Shown: positions 18,226 to 27,710 of the stretch, one piece after another
Layout: each line of letters opens with the position of its first letter
How positions within the stretch are numbered: the stretch's first letter is position 1
Origin: an alpha proteobacterium AAP38
Lineage (GTDB): Bacteria > Pseudomonadota > Alphaproteobacteria > Azospirillales > Azospirillaceae
Direction of reading: 5' to 3'
Assembly: GCA_001296005.1 (NCBI GenBank)
Contig: LJHR01000021.1
Span: forward strand, 58,302-122,301
DNA length: 64,000 bases
Notes under the pieces: generated by a model
The model's database searches: none
What the model saw: only the letters and a program-made list of their open reading frames with translations
Told to the model about the DNA's origin: nothing
Made by a program: the position numbers and the translations under genes

Positions 18226-19494
18226 ATGAATCTCCAGGAACTCAAGGCCAAAACCCCCGCCGAGCTGCTCGCCTTTGCCGAAGAGCTGCAGATCGAGAAT
18301 GCCGGCACCCTGCGCAAGCAGGACATGATGTTCGCCATCCTGAAGCAGCTGGCCGACAATGACGTGCCGATCTATGGCGAAGGCGTGCTGGAGGTGCTGC
18401 CCGACGGGTTCGGCTTCCTGCGCTCACCCGAAGCCAACTATCTGCCCGGCCCCGACGATATCTATATCTCCCCGTCCCAGGTGAAGCGCTTCGGCCTGCG
18501 CACCGGCGACACGGTGGAAGGCCAGATCCGGGCGCCCAAGGATGGGGAGCGCTATTTCGCGCTGCTGAAGGTCAACACGATCAATTTCGACCATCCGGAC
18601 AAGGTGCGCCACCGCATCAATTTCGACAACCTGACCCCGCTTTACCCGGATGAACGGCTGAAGTTGGAGGTGGAGGTCGATAATACCGGCAAGGGCCGCA
18701 AGGACATGACCACCCGCGTCATCGACCTTGTCGCTCCCCTGGGCAAGGGCCAGCGCGCCCTGATCGTGGCGCCGCCGCGCACCGGTAAGACGGTGATGCT
18801 GCAGAACATCGCCCATTCCATCGCCACCAATCACCCGGAAGTCTATCTGATCGTCCTGCTGATCGATGAGCGTCCGGAAGAAGTGACCGACATGGCCCGC
18901 TCCGTGCGGGGCGAGGTCGTGTCCTCAACCTTTGATGAGCCGGCCACCCGCCATGTGCAGGTGACGGAAATGGTCCTGGAAAAGGCCAAGCGTCTGGTGG
19001 AGCACAAGCGCGACGTCGTCATCCTGCTGGACAGCATCACCCGCCTGGGCCGCGCCTATAACACCGTCGTTCCCTCGTCGGGCAAGGTGCTGACCGGTGG
19101 TGTGGACGCCAACGCCTTGCAGCGGCCCAAGCGCTTCTTCGGTGCTGCCCGTAACATCGAGGAAGGCGGATCGCTGACCATCATCGCCACCGCCCTGATC
19201 GACACCGGCAGCCGCATGGACGAAGTGATCTTCGAAGAGTTCAAGGGCACCGGTAACAGCGAAATCGTCCTGGACCGTAAGCTGTCCGACAAGCGCATCT
19301 TCCCGGCACTCGACATCCAGAAGTCGGGTACCCGCAAGGAAGACCTGCTGGTCGACAAGGGTGCGATGGCCAAGATGTGGATCCTGCGCCGCATCCTGAA
19401 TCCGATGGGTCCGCAGGACGCGGTCGAGTTCCTGGTCGACAAGCTGAAGCAGTCGAAGACCAACAACGATTTCTTCGACAGCATGAACCAGTAA
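18226..19494 (+). CDS. rho: Transcription termination factor Rho
   Basis: A 422-residue hexameric RNA helicase that ends untranslated transcripts. It begins [20 protein letters not shown] (Rho_N), followed by the cold-shock-like RNA-binding domain with [20 protein letters not shown]. The Walker A is APPRTGKT (182-189). The later Q- and R-loop regions ([34 protein letters not shown]) are intact. I chose the ATG at 18226 because it matches the family's length and N-terminus; earlier in-frame starts only add unrelated residues. A terminator follows. Confidence 0.98.
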   Translation: MNLQELKAKTPAELLAFAEELQIENAGTLRKQDMMFAILKQLADNDVPIYGEGVLEVLPDGFGFLRSPEANYLPGPDDIYISPSQVKRFGLRTGDTVEGQIRAPKDGERYFALLKVNTINFDHPDKVRHRINFDNLTPLYPDERLKLEVEVDNTGKGRKDMTTRVIDLVAPLGKGQRALIVAPPRTGKTVMLQNIAHSIATNHPEVYLIVLLIDERPEEVTDMARSVRGEVVSSTFDEPATRHVQVTEMVLEKAKRLVEHKRDVVILLDSITRLGRAYNTVVPSSGKVLTGGVDANALQRPKRFFGAARNIEEGGSLTIIATALIDTGSRMDEVIFEEFKGTGNSEIVLDRKLSDKRIFPALDIQKSGTRKEDLLVDKGAMAKMWILRRILNPMGPQDAVEFLVDKLKQSKTNNDFFDSMNQ

Positions 19495-19938
19495 GGGGGC
19501 AAGCCCTCGCTTTGGAAAAGGCCGCCGCCGGGCAACCGGGGCGGCCTTTTTTCATGGGCTTGGGGGGGCTATCTGCTGACACCGCATGCCCTTTCTGCTA
19601 TTCTCCCGGCATCAACATCCAATCCACGCCCGCCCGCAATTCGAAGCCACCGGCTTTCGGAGTTCAGTTCCTGTATCCGCGAAACACCCCCTTATTTTGT
19701 GTTGCACGGCGTTGCATGGGCCGGATCAGCGGGGGAGGGGCAGCACCCTTCACCCGAAGCCATAGACCTTTTCATAGGTCGCGTGACCGCCATCACGGCG
19801 CCCCGCCGCGCAAATGGATAGGATGGGTGAAATTGATCATCCCGCCATTGAAATGTCATGGAACCGGCGCATGATCACATCGTTGCCTCGTGGAACCGCG
19901 TATGCAGGCCCTCAAGGGGCCCGGACAGGAGGACGCCT
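19495..19938. other. Intergenic region after rho
   Basis: This 444-bp stretch holds the rho terminator and the promoter of the next small gene. An open frame covers part of it, but codon use is irregular. I see no RNA gene or repeat. Confidence 0.4.
19517..19553 (+). terminator. Rho-independent terminator after rho
   Basis: The stem AAGGCCGCC / GGGCGGCCTT encloses GCCGGGCAACC-type loop sequence and is followed by six T. Confidence 0.9.
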
Positions 19939-20142
19939 ATGGAAAACAATGATTTGATGCTTGATGACACCCTGCTTGGCGAGGCCAGCCTTGGTGAGCT
20001 TCTGTCCGATCCCATCGCCTTGTTGCTGATGGATCGTGACGGGGTGATGCCGGAGGATGTGCTGCGCATTGTCCGCGTCACGGCGGGCCGGATCGCCAGC
20101 AATGATTGCGGTCCGGTCGCTGCTGCCATATCGGCGGCCTGA
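19939..20142 (+). CDS. Small acidic hypothetical protein
   Basis: A 67-residue protein starting MENNDLMLDDTLLGEASLGE with a mostly helical, acidic composition and no signal peptide or membrane segment. A near-perfect AGGAGG sits 7 bases before the ATG, which together with normal codon use is the main support. The following pepF gene starts 105 bp downstream. No family recognised. Confidence 0.6.
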   Translation: MENNDLMLDDTLLGEASLGELLSDPIALLLMDRDGVMPEDVLRIVRVTAGRIASNDCGPVAAAISAA

Positions 20143-20247
20143 CCTTTTGCACCCGATATGACGGACGGGGGGATCGCCCGTCCGATTGAACTGCCGCTGC
20201 CCCCGTGCCATATGCAATCGTGAGATTACAATGCCGGAGGGGGTATC

Positions 20248-22047
20248 GTGCCCGACAGCCTGAACCATGCCGACCTGGGCGAATTGCCCGCCTGGGACCT
20301 GTCCGACCTGTATGCCGGCCCCGACTGCCCGGCGCTGGCCGCCGACCTGACCCAGGCCGACGCCGATGCCGCCGCCTTTGCCGAACGGTACCAGGGCAAG
20401 CTGGCGGGGTTGAGCGGGGCTGAACTGGCCCAGGCCGTTGCCGATTATGAGAAGCTGGATGAGGTTCTGTCGAAGGTCATGTCCTTCGCGGGCCTGCTCT
20501 ATGCCTCCAACATGGCCGATCCCAATATTGGCCGCTTCTATCAGGGGATGAGCGAGCGGGTGACGGGCATTTCCGTCCATCTGCTGTTCTTCACGCTGGA
20601 GATCAACCGGCTGGAGGATGCGGCCCTGGAGGCCAAGCTGGCCAGCCCGGCGCTTGCCGCCTATCGCCCCTTCCTGCGCGATACCCGGATCTTCCGCCCG
20701 CATCAGCTGGCGGACGAGCTGGAAAAGCTGCTGCATGAGAAATATGTGGCGGGGCGTGCCGCCTGGACCCGGCTGTTCGATGAACATCTGGCCGACCTGC
20801 GCTTCCCCATCCGGGGGGAGGAACTGACGTCGGCCCAGGCCCTCAACCTGCTTTCCTCCACGGATGCCGCCGTCCGCCGGGAAGCGGCCCAAGTGCTGGG
20901 CGAGGTGTTGGGGAAGAACCAGCGCACCTTCGCCCACATCATGAACACCCTGATCAAGGATAAGGAGATCGAGGATCGCTGGCGCAGCTACGCCAACCCC
21001 TGGTCATCCCGCAACCTGGCCAATCAGGTGGAGGATGAGGTGGTGGACGCGCTGCTGTCCTCGGTGCGCGCCGCCTACCCCCGCCTGTCCCATCGTTACT
21101 ATGCACTGAAGGCCAAGTGGTTTGGTCAGGATAAGCTGGACTATTGGGACCGTAACGCGCCCCTGCCCGGCGATGATGACCGCAAGATCCCGTGGGCCGA
21201 CGCCAAGCGCATCGTGCGCGATGCCTATGCCCGCTTCAGCCCCAGGATGGCGGAGATCGGGCAGCACTTCTTCGACAATCCCTGGATCGACGTGCCGCCG
21301 CGTCCCGGCAAAAATCCAGGTGCCTTCGCGCACCCGGTGGTGCCGTCCGCACATCCTTACCTGCTGCTGAACTATATGGGCCGCACGCGCGACGTGATGA
21401 CCCTGGCCCATGAGCTGGGCCATGGCGTGCATCAGTATCTGTGCCGCGAACAGGGTCATTTGCAGGCATCCACACCGCTGACATTGGCTGAAACCGCCTC
21501 GGTATTCGGGGAGATGCTGACCTTCCGCGGCCTGCTGGACGCCACCACCGACCCGAAGAAGCGCAAGGCGCTGCTGGCGGGCAAGGTGGAGGACATGATC
21601 AACACCGTCGTCCGCCAGATCGCCTTTTATCAGTTCGAACGCAAGCTGCACACGGAACGGCGTGAGGGCGAGCTGTCAGCCGAGCGGATTGCCGATATCT
21701 GGATGGAGGTGCAGACCGAAAGCCTGGGCCCCGCCTTCCGCTGGGAAGACAGCTACCGGCCCTACTGGACCTATATCGGCCATTTCGTTCACTCGCCCTT
21801 CTATGTCTACGCCTATGCCTTCGGCGACTGCTTGGTGAACAGCCTGTATGCGGCCTATCAGGAGGCGGCGGCCAAGGGCCAGGGGGCGGAATTCGCGGAC
21901 AAGTATATGGAAATGCTGTCGGCGGCGGGGACCTTGCACCATACCGACCTGCTGGCCCCGTTCGGCCTGAACCTGAAGGACCCGTCCTTCTGGAACAAGG
22001 GCCTGGGCCTGCTGGACAGTTTCATTACCGAGTTGGAGGGGCTGTAA
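20248..22047 (+). CDS. pepF: Oligoendopeptidase F, M3 family
   Basis: A 599-residue cytosolic zinc peptidase that cuts short peptides (M3B, PepF/clade 3). The zinc motif HELGH is at residues 388-392 in VMTLAHELGHGVHQYL. ELPAWDLSDLYAGPD near the start and FRWEDSYRPYWTYIGHF, split from HSPFYVYAYAFGDCLVNSLY, near the end are family blocks. The start is GTG at 20248 with GGAGG upstream. It has no signal peptide, so together with the periplasmic Dcp-like enzyme it gives peptide breakdown on both sides of the inner membrane. Confidence 0.94.
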   Translation: MPDSLNHADLGELPAWDLSDLYAGPDCPALAADLTQADADAAAFAERYQGKLAGLSGAELAQAVADYEKLDEVLSKVMSFAGLLYASNMADPNIGRFYQGMSERVTGISVHLLFFTLEINRLEDAALEAKLASPALAAYRPFLRDTRIFRPHQLADELEKLLHEKYVAGRAAWTRLFDEHLADLRFPIRGEELTSAQALNLLSSTDAAVRREAAQVLGEVLGKNQRTFAHIMNTLIKDKEIEDRWRSYANPWSSRNLANQVEDEVVDALLSSVRAAYPRLSHRYYALKAKWFGQDKLDYWDRNAPLPGDDDRKIPWADAKRIVRDAYARFSPRMAEIGQHFFDNPWIDVPPRPGKNPGAFAHPVVPSAHPYLLLNYMGRTRDVMTLAHELGHGVHQYLCREQGHLQASTPLTLAETASVFGEMLTFRGLLDATTDPKKRKALLAGKVEDMINTVVRQIAFYQFERKLHTERREGELSAERIADIWMEVQTESLGPAFRWEDSYRPYWTYIGHFVHSPFYVYAYAFGDCLVNSLYAAYQEAAAKGQGAEFADKYMEMLSAAGTLHHTDLLAPFGLNLKDPSFWNKGLGLLDSFITELEGL

Positions 22048-22055
22048 GCGGACTT

Positions 22056-22131
22056 GTCGCATGCGGGTTTCGCCCTTATGCGACCTACGCCGGTTCGTAG
22101 GTCGCATAAGGGCGAAACCCGCATGCGACAG
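22056..22131. repeat. Perfect 35-bp inverted repeat (GTAGGTC...GACA family, pair 1)
   Basis: Left arm 22056-22090 and right arm 22097-22131 are exact reverse complements around a CCGGTT loop. Read outward, each arm is a unit starting GTAGGTC and ending GACA, and each unit has its own inner stem GTCGCAT/ATGCGAC. It lies 9 bp after pepF and 9 bp before the stop of the convergent dioxygenase gene. A second pair of related units is at 61503-61593. Confidence 0.95.
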
Positions 22132-22140
22132 GCGTCAACC

Positions 22141-22980
22141 TTACTTCTTCAGGCCGATCTCGCGCAGGCGCTGATCCAGATACTGACCCGCTGTCAGCGC
22201 GTCCGACAGGGGTGCGTCGGGGCGGGGGTGCAGGAACAGCGGCATGGAATAGCGGGAGACATTATGTTCCGGCGGCGGGTTCACCACGCGGTGGGTCGTC
22301 GCGGGGAAATACCCGCCCGACGCCAGCTTCAGCATGTCGCCGGCATTGACGGCGATCATCCCGGCATCGCATGGCACGTCGTGCCAGTTGCCGGCGGTGT
22401 CCTGAGCCTGCAATCCCGGCTCGCTGCCCGTCACCAGCAGGGTGATCAGGTTGATATCCTCATGCGCCGCTGCGCGCACGGCCCCCGGCTCATACCCTTC
22501 GCCGATGGGCGGATAATGCAGGACGCGGAACAGCGTGCTGGTCGACCCATCCATCATGTTGGGCAGCGGCTGCTTGAAGCTGTTGCGCAAATCCTCAGGC
22601 ACATTGTCCTGGATCCAGTTCAGCAAGGTCAGGCCCATGGCAGACAGGTCGGCATACATCCGGTCGGTCGCGTCCTTCACCTGCGGCGGCAGGCGGCGGC
22701 CCGGATAGACATGGTAGAATTCCTTCAGGTCCTTGACGGCACTGTCCTTGGCGTTTTCCGACTTGAACGGGAAATAGCCGTCCTGGATTTCCGGGTCGAA
22801 CTTGTACTCGTGCTTGCCGTTCCAGGCGAAGAAGCCGGACCAGACCTTGTACAGGTCCTGGATCAGGGCAGTGTCGATGCTGTGGTTGCGCAGGACGGCG
22901 AAGCCGGTTTCCCGCAGCGAGGTGACGAACTGCTGCGCGGCATCGGGCGCCCGGTAATCCACGGTGGCGATATTGAACAT
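22141..22980 (-). CDS. 2-oxoglutarate/Fe(II) dioxygenase, isopenicillin N synthase family
   Basis: A 279-residue non-heme iron oxygenase. The iron ligands are His173 and Asp175 (AAHEDINLITLLV) and His230 (ATTHRVVNPP), and RYS (243-245) is the 2-oxoglutarate-binding Arg-x-Ser. The N-terminal DIOX_N part includes ETGFAVLRNHSID and GYFPFKSENAKDS. Bacterial members act on varied small molecules, including 2-oxoglutarate itself in ethylene-forming enzyme, so the substrate stays open. It stands alone and its stop lies just beyond a perfect inverted repeat. Confidence 0.9.
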   Translation of the reverse strand: MFNIATVDYRAPDAAQQFVTSLRETGFAVLRNHSIDTALIQDLYKVWSGFFAWNGKHEYKFDPEIQDGYFPFKSENAKDSAVKDLKEFYHVYPGRRLPPQVKDATDRMYADLSAMGLTLLNWIQDNVPEDLRNSFKQPLPNMMDGSTSTLFRVLHYPPIGEGYEPGAVRAAAHEDINLITLLVTGSEPGLQAQDTAGNWHDVPCDAGMIAVNAGDMLKLASGGYFPATTHRVVNPPPEHNVSRYSMPLFLHPRPDAPLSDALTAGQYLDQRLREIGLKK

Positions 22981-23128
22981 GGGTCTGTTGCCTTAGGCCT
23001 GATGTTTTCGTGTATGGCTTGGTTCCTATCATCACGTTGCCACGCCCCGCGTCAATAGGCGGGGCCGTGCCTGCCCTTGCCGGAATGTCGCGCACTGCCT
23101 ATGTTGCGGCGCGATAGACCCCTTAACC

Positions 23129-24214
23129 ATGCGGCGGCCCCCGATGCCTTCCACGCCCCTGCGTTTCCTGGCCGGTTCAGAGGCCATGGCCCGCATCCGC
23201 CGGGATGGACTGCACGAGGATTTGTTCGATGTGGTGGCGGGCGCCAGCGGTGGGGCGAAATGGCTGGCCCTGACAAGGCTGGACCAGGCGCTTTTCGGTA
23301 GCTGGTTCCGGCACCGCGAACGCCCGCTTCATATGGTGGGCAGTTCCATCGGCACCTGGCGCTTCGCCTGTCTGGCCCAACCTGACCCCGTGGCCGCCTG
23401 CAAGCGGTTTGAGGCCTGCTATCTGGATTACGCGGTCGACGGGCCGGTCAGTGCGACGGAGCTGACCGCCCATTGCCGGGATTTCCTGGACGTCATCTTC
23501 GGGGCGGATGGGATCGGCCATGTCCTGGCCCATCCCTTCATGCGGCAATCGATCCTGGCGGTCCGGGGCCGGGGGCCGATACGGCCCAGTGCGGGGAAGG
23601 TGGGGTTGGGCCTGGGCTTAGGCGCCGCCGGTCTTGCCAATCTGGTCAGCCGCCGCACCCTGCCGGCCTTCTTCGAACGCACCGTCCTGCATGATGGCCG
23701 CGACGCCCCGCCCTTCGACCTGGGGGCGGAATTCCCGACCCAGGCCGTTGCCCTGTCGCCCGCCAATCTGGTGCCGGCCTTGCTTGCATCGTCTGCCGTG
23801 CCCTTCGTCTTTGACGGGGTGGTGGATATGGCGGGGGCGCGGCCCGGCCTCTATCTGGATGGCGGCATCATGGATTACCATCTGGATATGGGCTTCACGC
23901 CGCCGGGGTTGGTGCTGTACCTGCATTTCTCCCACCGCATCGTGCCGGGTTGGTTCGACAAGACGCTGCCCTGGCGCCGTCCGCGCGCCGCCAATTTGTC
24001 GCGCATGCTGGTCCTGTGTCCTTCGGTGGAGTTTGCCCAGGCGCTGCCCTTCGGCAAGATCCCCGACCGTGGCGATTTCCGCCGCATGGACACCGCCACG
24101 CGGCAGAAATACTGGCGGACGGCCGTGGCGGAGACGGACCGGCTGGCCGATTGCTGGCGTGAAGCGGTGGAAAAGGACCGGGTGCCGGACCTGCTGGAAC
24201 CGCTCGTTCCCTGA
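23129..24214 (+). CDS. Patatin-like phospholipase
   Basis: A 361-residue acyl hydrolase with a Ser-Asp dyad. VAGASGGAKWLALTRLDQAL forms the glycine-rich oxyanion block, GSSIG (71-75) holds the nucleophile Ser73, and YLDGGIMDYH gives Asp244. There is no signal peptide. A second in-frame ATG 15 bp downstream (MPSTPLRFLAG) is an equally good start and no strong ribosome-binding site decides. The lipid substrate is unknown. It is divergent from the dioxygenase and lies 97 bp before argJ. Confidence 0.88.
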   Translation: MRRPPMPSTPLRFLAGSEAMARIRRDGLHEDLFDVVAGASGGAKWLALTRLDQALFGSWFRHRERPLHMVGSSIGTWRFACLAQPDPVAACKRFEACYLDYAVDGPVSATELTAHCRDFLDVIFGADGIGHVLAHPFMRQSILAVRGRGPIRPSAGKVGLGLGLGAAGLANLVSRRTLPAFFERTVLHDGRDAPPFDLGAEFPTQAVALSPANLVPALLASSAVPFVFDGVVDMAGARPGLYLDGGIMDYHLDMGFTPPGLVLYLHFSHRIVPGWFDKTLPWRRPRAANLSRMLVLCPSVEFAQALPFGKIPDRGDFRRMDTATRQKYWRTAVAETDRLADCWREAVEKDRVPDLLEPLVP

Positions 24215-24311
24215 CGCGCCGGACCAGTGTCATCGAACCGGCACTTGACCGCCGGCCCCCGCATCGGCTTCATGCGCGAACCTTACTCCCCTCCAGCCGG
24301 AGCCCGCACCC

Positions 24312-25550
24312 ATGGCCGTCTCGCCGCTCGCCCCCGCTTCCTTCCCGTCGCTGCCGCCTATCGCCGGCGTGCGTCTGGCCGGGCACCGCGCCGGCATCCG
24401 GTACAAGACGCCGCGCAACGACGTGATGGTCGCGGTGCTGGATGAAGGCTCCAGCGTGGCCGCCGTCCTGACCCGGTCGCTGACGGCTTCCGCCCCCATC
24501 CATCGCTGCCGCGCCCATCTGGCCGGTGGGGCCGTGCGCGCCCTGGTCGTCAATGCCGGCAATTCCAACGCCTTCACCGGCAAGGCCGGCGAAGCGTTTG
24601 TGGACGCCACCATCGACGCCACCGTGGCCCTGCTGGGCTGCAAGGCATCCGAAGTGTTCCCCGCTTCCACCGGCGTCATCGGGCAGCCGATGCCGGCCGA
24701 CCTGATCGCCAAGTCCTTGCCGGAAGCCTTCACCAAGCTGGTCCCCGCAGAGGGGGCGGCGTGGGAGGTGGCGGCGCGCGCCATCATGACCACCGACACC
24801 TTCCCCAAGGGCGCGTCGGCCACCGTCACCATCGACGGCGTGACGGTGACGGTCGCCGGCTTCGCTAAGGGCAGCGGCATGATCGCGCCCGACATGGCGA
24901 CGATGCTGGCCTATGTCTTCACCGACGCCAATATCGCCCATGCCCCGTTGCAGGCCGTGCTGTCATCGGCCACCGACCGCAGCTTCAATTCCATCACGGT
25001 GGATGGCGACACCTCCACCTCCGACACGTTGGTCCTGTGCGCCACGCGCAAGGCCGGGCATGCGGCCATCGAGGCGACCGACGATCCGCGTCTGGCGGCC
25101 TTTGCCAAGGCCGTGGACGAGGTCTGCCTGGACCTGGCGCAGCAGATCGTGCGCGATGGCGAGGGGGCGACCAAGTTCGTGGAAATCCGCGTCAAAGGGG
25201 CCGACAGCGATACCGCCGCCAAGCGCATTGCCCTGACGGTCGCCAATTCGCCCCTGGTGAAGACCGCTGTGGCCGGCGAGGATGCCAACTGGGGCCGCAT
25301 CGTGGCCGCCGTGGGCCGGTCGGGCGAACGCGCCGACCGCGACCTTCTGGTCATCTCCGTCGGCGGCGTGCAGATCTGCGCCAATGGGATGGAGGTGCCG
25401 GGTTACGACGAGGCACCGGTGGCGGCCCATATGAAGGGCCAGGAAATCCTGATGGAAGTGGATATTGGCCTGGGGCAGGGCAGCGCCACGGTCTGGACCT
25501 GCGACCTGACCCACGGCTATATCGACATCAATGGCAGCTACCGGTCGTGA
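24312..25550 (+). CDS. argJ: Bifunctional glutamate N-acetyltransferase/ornithine acetyltransferase
   Basis: A 412-residue enzyme of the arginine pathway that recycles the acetyl group from N-acetylornithine to glutamate. It belongs to the self-cleaving Ntn hydrolase fold: KGSGMIAPDMATMLAY contains the cleavage site Ala196-Thr197, and Thr197 becomes the nucleophile of the beta chain. NAGNSNAFTGKAG and ASTGVIGQP are further signatures. The C-terminus ends DINGSYRS as usual. Its stop codon overlaps the GTG start of mutT (GTGA), so both are cotranscribed. Confidence 0.97.
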   Translation: MAVSPLAPASFPSLPPIAGVRLAGHRAGIRYKTPRNDVMVAVLDEGSSVAAVLTRSLTASAPIHRCRAHLAGGAVRALVVNAGNSNAFTGKAGEAFVDATIDATVALLGCKASEVFPASTGVIGQPMPADLIAKSLPEAFTKLVPAEGAAWEVAARAIMTTDTFPKGASATVTIDGVTVTVAGFAKGSGMIAPDMATMLAYVFTDANIAHAPLQAVLSSATDRSFNSITVDGDTSTSDTLVLCATRKAGHAAIEATDDPRLAAFAKAVDEVCLDLAQQIVRDGEGATKFVEIRVKGADSDTAAKRIALTVANSPLVKTAVAGEDANWGRIVAAVGRSGERADRDLLVISVGGVQICANGMEVPGYDEAPVAAHMKGQEILMEVDIGLGQGSATVWTCDLTHGYIDINGSYRS

Positions 25551-25996
25551 GCGGCGGCGACACACCCTGCTGGCAGGAACCGGTCCGTCAGGGGCCGGTC
25601 CGCACGGTCCTGGTGGCCGCTGTCGCCCTGGTTGATGCCGATGGGCGCGTGCTGCTGGCGCAGCGTCCACCGGGCAAGTCCATGGCGGGCCTGTGGGAAT
25701 TTCCCGGCGGCAAGGTCGATGAGGGCGAGACACCGGAAGCGGCCCTGGTGCGGGAGTTGAAGGAGGAGCTGGGGATCGACACGGCGGAAAGCTGCCTCGC
25801 CCCCATCGCTTTTGCCAGCCACACCTATGAGACCTTCCACCTGCTGATGCCGCTCTATGTGGCACGCGTCTGGAAGGGGACGCCTACGCCCCTGGAGGGG
25901 CAGCAGCTGGCCTGGGTCAAGCCGGTGCGCATGGTGGATTACCCGATGCCGCCGGCGGATATTCCCCTGATCCCGATCCTGCGGGACCTGCTCTAA
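25547..25996 (+). CDS. mutT: MutT-type NUDIX hydrolase, 8-oxo-dGTPase
   Basis: A 149-residue nucleotide-pool cleaner that hydrolyses 8-oxo-dGTP. The NUDIX box runs from Gly54: GGKVDEGETPEAALVREL, then KEELGI, matching Gx5Ex7REUxEExGU. RPPGKSMAGLWEFPGGK is the usual MutT context. The GTG start overlaps the argJ stop by 4 bases, and argJ-mutT pairing is common in alphaproteobacteria. Its stop abuts the stop of the convergent heme A synthase gene with no spacer. Confidence 0.93.
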   Translation: MSGGDTPCWQEPVRQGPVRTVLVAAVALVDADGRVLLAQRPPGKSMAGLWEFPGGKVDEGETPEAALVRELKEELGIDTAESCLAPIAFASHTYETFHLLMPLYVARVWKGTPTPLEGQQLAWVKPVRMVDYPMPPADIPLIPILRDLL

Positions 25997-27031
25997 TCAC
26001 CGCCGCAAGGTGTGGATCGAGCGGATCAGCAGGGCGATGACCACCAGGGCGCCCCCCTGGTGGGCCGAACCCAGGGCCACCGGTACGGCATGCAGCAGGG
26101 TGGTAATACCCAGCACCACCTGCCCGCCAATGCCCAGTGACAGCCACAGGGCCGACCGCTTCGCCACCTCCGGCAAATCGGCCCGCTGTCCCACCCGCCA
26201 GGCATAGGACAGGACAGCGACGGCGGTGGCGATGGCCAGCCAGCGGTGCGTGAACTGCACCGTGGCGGTGTTTTCCAGGAAGTTCAGCCACGCCGGCGAC
26301 AGGTTCCAGACCTCCGGCGGGGCAAACTCCCCATTCATCAGCGGCCAGGTGTTGTAGGCAAAGCCGGCATCCAGCCCCGCCACAAAGGCCCCCCAGACGA
26401 CCGTGATGGACACCAGCACCATGGCCGCCCAGCCATGGCGGCGCAGGCCGGCACGGTCAGGCCGGTGGGCGGCACCGGGATGGCGCAGGCCCAGGCCCGC
26501 CTGGATCAGCAAGGCGTAGAGGATCAGCGCCATCGACAGATGCATGGCCAGCCGGTAATGGCTGACATCGGTGCGCACCGACAGGCCCGATTGCACCATG
26601 AACCAGCCGATGAAGCCCTGCAGCCCGCCCAGCAGGAACAGGCCCACCAGTTTGGGCAGCATGGACCTTGTCACCATGCCCTTCACCGCGAACCAGACCA
26701 GCGGCACCGCGAAGACCACGCCAATCAGACGGCCCCACAGGCGGTGGAACCATTCCCAGAAGAAGATCTGCTTGAACTCATCCAGGCTCATGCCCCGGTT
26801 CAGGACCTGATATTCGGGGATCTGCTTGTATTTCTCGAACTCCACCAGCCACTGCGCCTCGTTCAGGGGCGGCAGGGTGCCCGTAATGGGCTTCCATTCG
26901 GTGATCGACAGGCCGCTTTCCGTCAGGCGGGTGATGGCGCCGATGATGGCCATGACAAAGACCATGCCGGCACAGGCCAGCAGCCAGTTGGCGACGGCGC
27001 GGTGGCCGGGTACGGTTTGGGCGGCGGTCAT
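25997..27031 (-). CDS. ctaA: Heme A synthase, COX15/CtaA type
   Basis: A 344-residue inner-membrane enzyme that oxidises heme O to heme A for cytochrome oxidase. Eight hydrophobic helices are visible. Family marks are GAITRLTESGLSITEWKPI, the loop FKQIFFWEWFHRLWGR with a heme-ligand His, HYRLAMHLSMALILYALL and FTHRWLAIAT, and LGSAHQGGALV. The length and the EWKPITGTLPP motif match the alphaproteobacterial/mitochondrial COX15 type. It is a single gene. Confidence 0.96.
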   Translation of the reverse strand: MTAAQTVPGHRAVANWLLACAGMVFVMAIIGAITRLTESGLSITEWKPITGTLPPLNEAQWLVEFEKYKQIPEYQVLNRGMSLDEFKQIFFWEWFHRLWGRLIGVVFAVPLVWFAVKGMVTRSMLPKLVGLFLLGGLQGFIGWFMVQSGLSVRTDVSHYRLAMHLSMALILYALLIQAGLGLRHPGAAHRPDRAGLRRHGWAAMVLVSITVVWGAFVAGLDAGFAYNTWPLMNGEFAPPEVWNLSPAWLNFLENTATVQFTHRWLAIATAVAVLSYAWRVGQRADLPEVAKRSALWLSLGIGGQVVLGITTLLHAVPVALGSAHQGGALVVIALLIRSIHTLRR

Positions 27032-27089
27032 GACAGGCCGTTCGGTGAATGAAAAGATGCCGTGATATGGGGTCGATACGGCCCTTTGG

Positions 27090-27710
27090 TCAAATGCCGG
27101 GCTTGCGGCCCCGCGTCGCAGCCAGGGCGGACAGGATCGGCCCCGCCGATGCCGGATCGCGCATGATGGTTCCCATCACCGCGACGCCTGCCGCCCCGGC
27201 ACCGATACAGGCCCCGGCATTCCCGCCATCAACCCCGCCCAGCGCCAGGGTGGGCAGGGGCAGCCCCGACAGGACCCCCAGCCCCAGGGCGGGGCCGTAG
27301 CCGGGCTTGGATGGGGTCAGGAAAATGGGGCTGAGCGTGGCGTAATCCGCCCCATCGCGCGCCGCCGCCGCCACACCATCCCGGTCATGGCAGGAGGTGC
27401 CGATCAGGGCATCCGGCCCCAGCAGGGCCCGTGCCGTGACGATATCCTCGCCATCCGGCAGATGCACCCCGTCGCACAGGCTGCCCAGCGCCATATCGCC
27501 ATGGATGGTCAGCACGCCACCGACCTGCGCCAGGACAGGCCGCAGCCGCATCAGCAGGGCGGATTGATGGTCGCGCGGCAGGTCCTTTTCCCGGAGACTG
27601 ACCCAGCGGCACCCAGCGGACACACAGGCGGCCACCACCGACGCCAGATCGCCGCCCGCCTGATGCCGGTCGGTGATCAGCAGCAGGGGCGGGTCGGGCA
27701 GCGGCCTCAC
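27090..27710 (-). CDS. thiE: Thiamine-phosphate synthase family protein (ThiE/TenI)
   Basis: A 206-residue TIM barrel that joins the thiazole and pyrimidine halves of thiamine. LLLITDRHQ opens the barrel, VSLREKDLP corresponds to the usual VxLRxK/D motif, GVHLPDGE follows, and [18 protein letters not shown] contains the diphosphate-binding S/T-P-S-K loop. [25 protein letters not shown] closes it. It starts inside the end of fmt (ATGA overlap), so it belongs to a def-fmt-thiE transcript and not to the riboswitch-controlled thiOSG operon on the other strand. A TenI-like paralogue role cannot be excluded. Confidence 0.85.
   Translation of the reverse strand: MRPLPDPPLLLITDRHQAGGDLASVVAACVSAGCRWVSLREKDLPRDHQSALLMRLRPVLAQVGGVLTIHGDMALGSLCDGVHLPDGEDIVTARALLGPDALIGTSCHDRDGVAAAARDGADYATLSPIFLTPSKPGYGPALGLGVLSGLPLPTLALGGVDGGNAGACIGAGAAGVAVMGTIMRDPASAGPILSALAATRGRKPGI

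Noticed and set aside
25037..25546. Extended N-terminus for mutT running back inside argJ
   Set aside because: The frame is open upstream, but the residues there are a shadow of argJ. The GTG at 25547 gives the normal MutT length.
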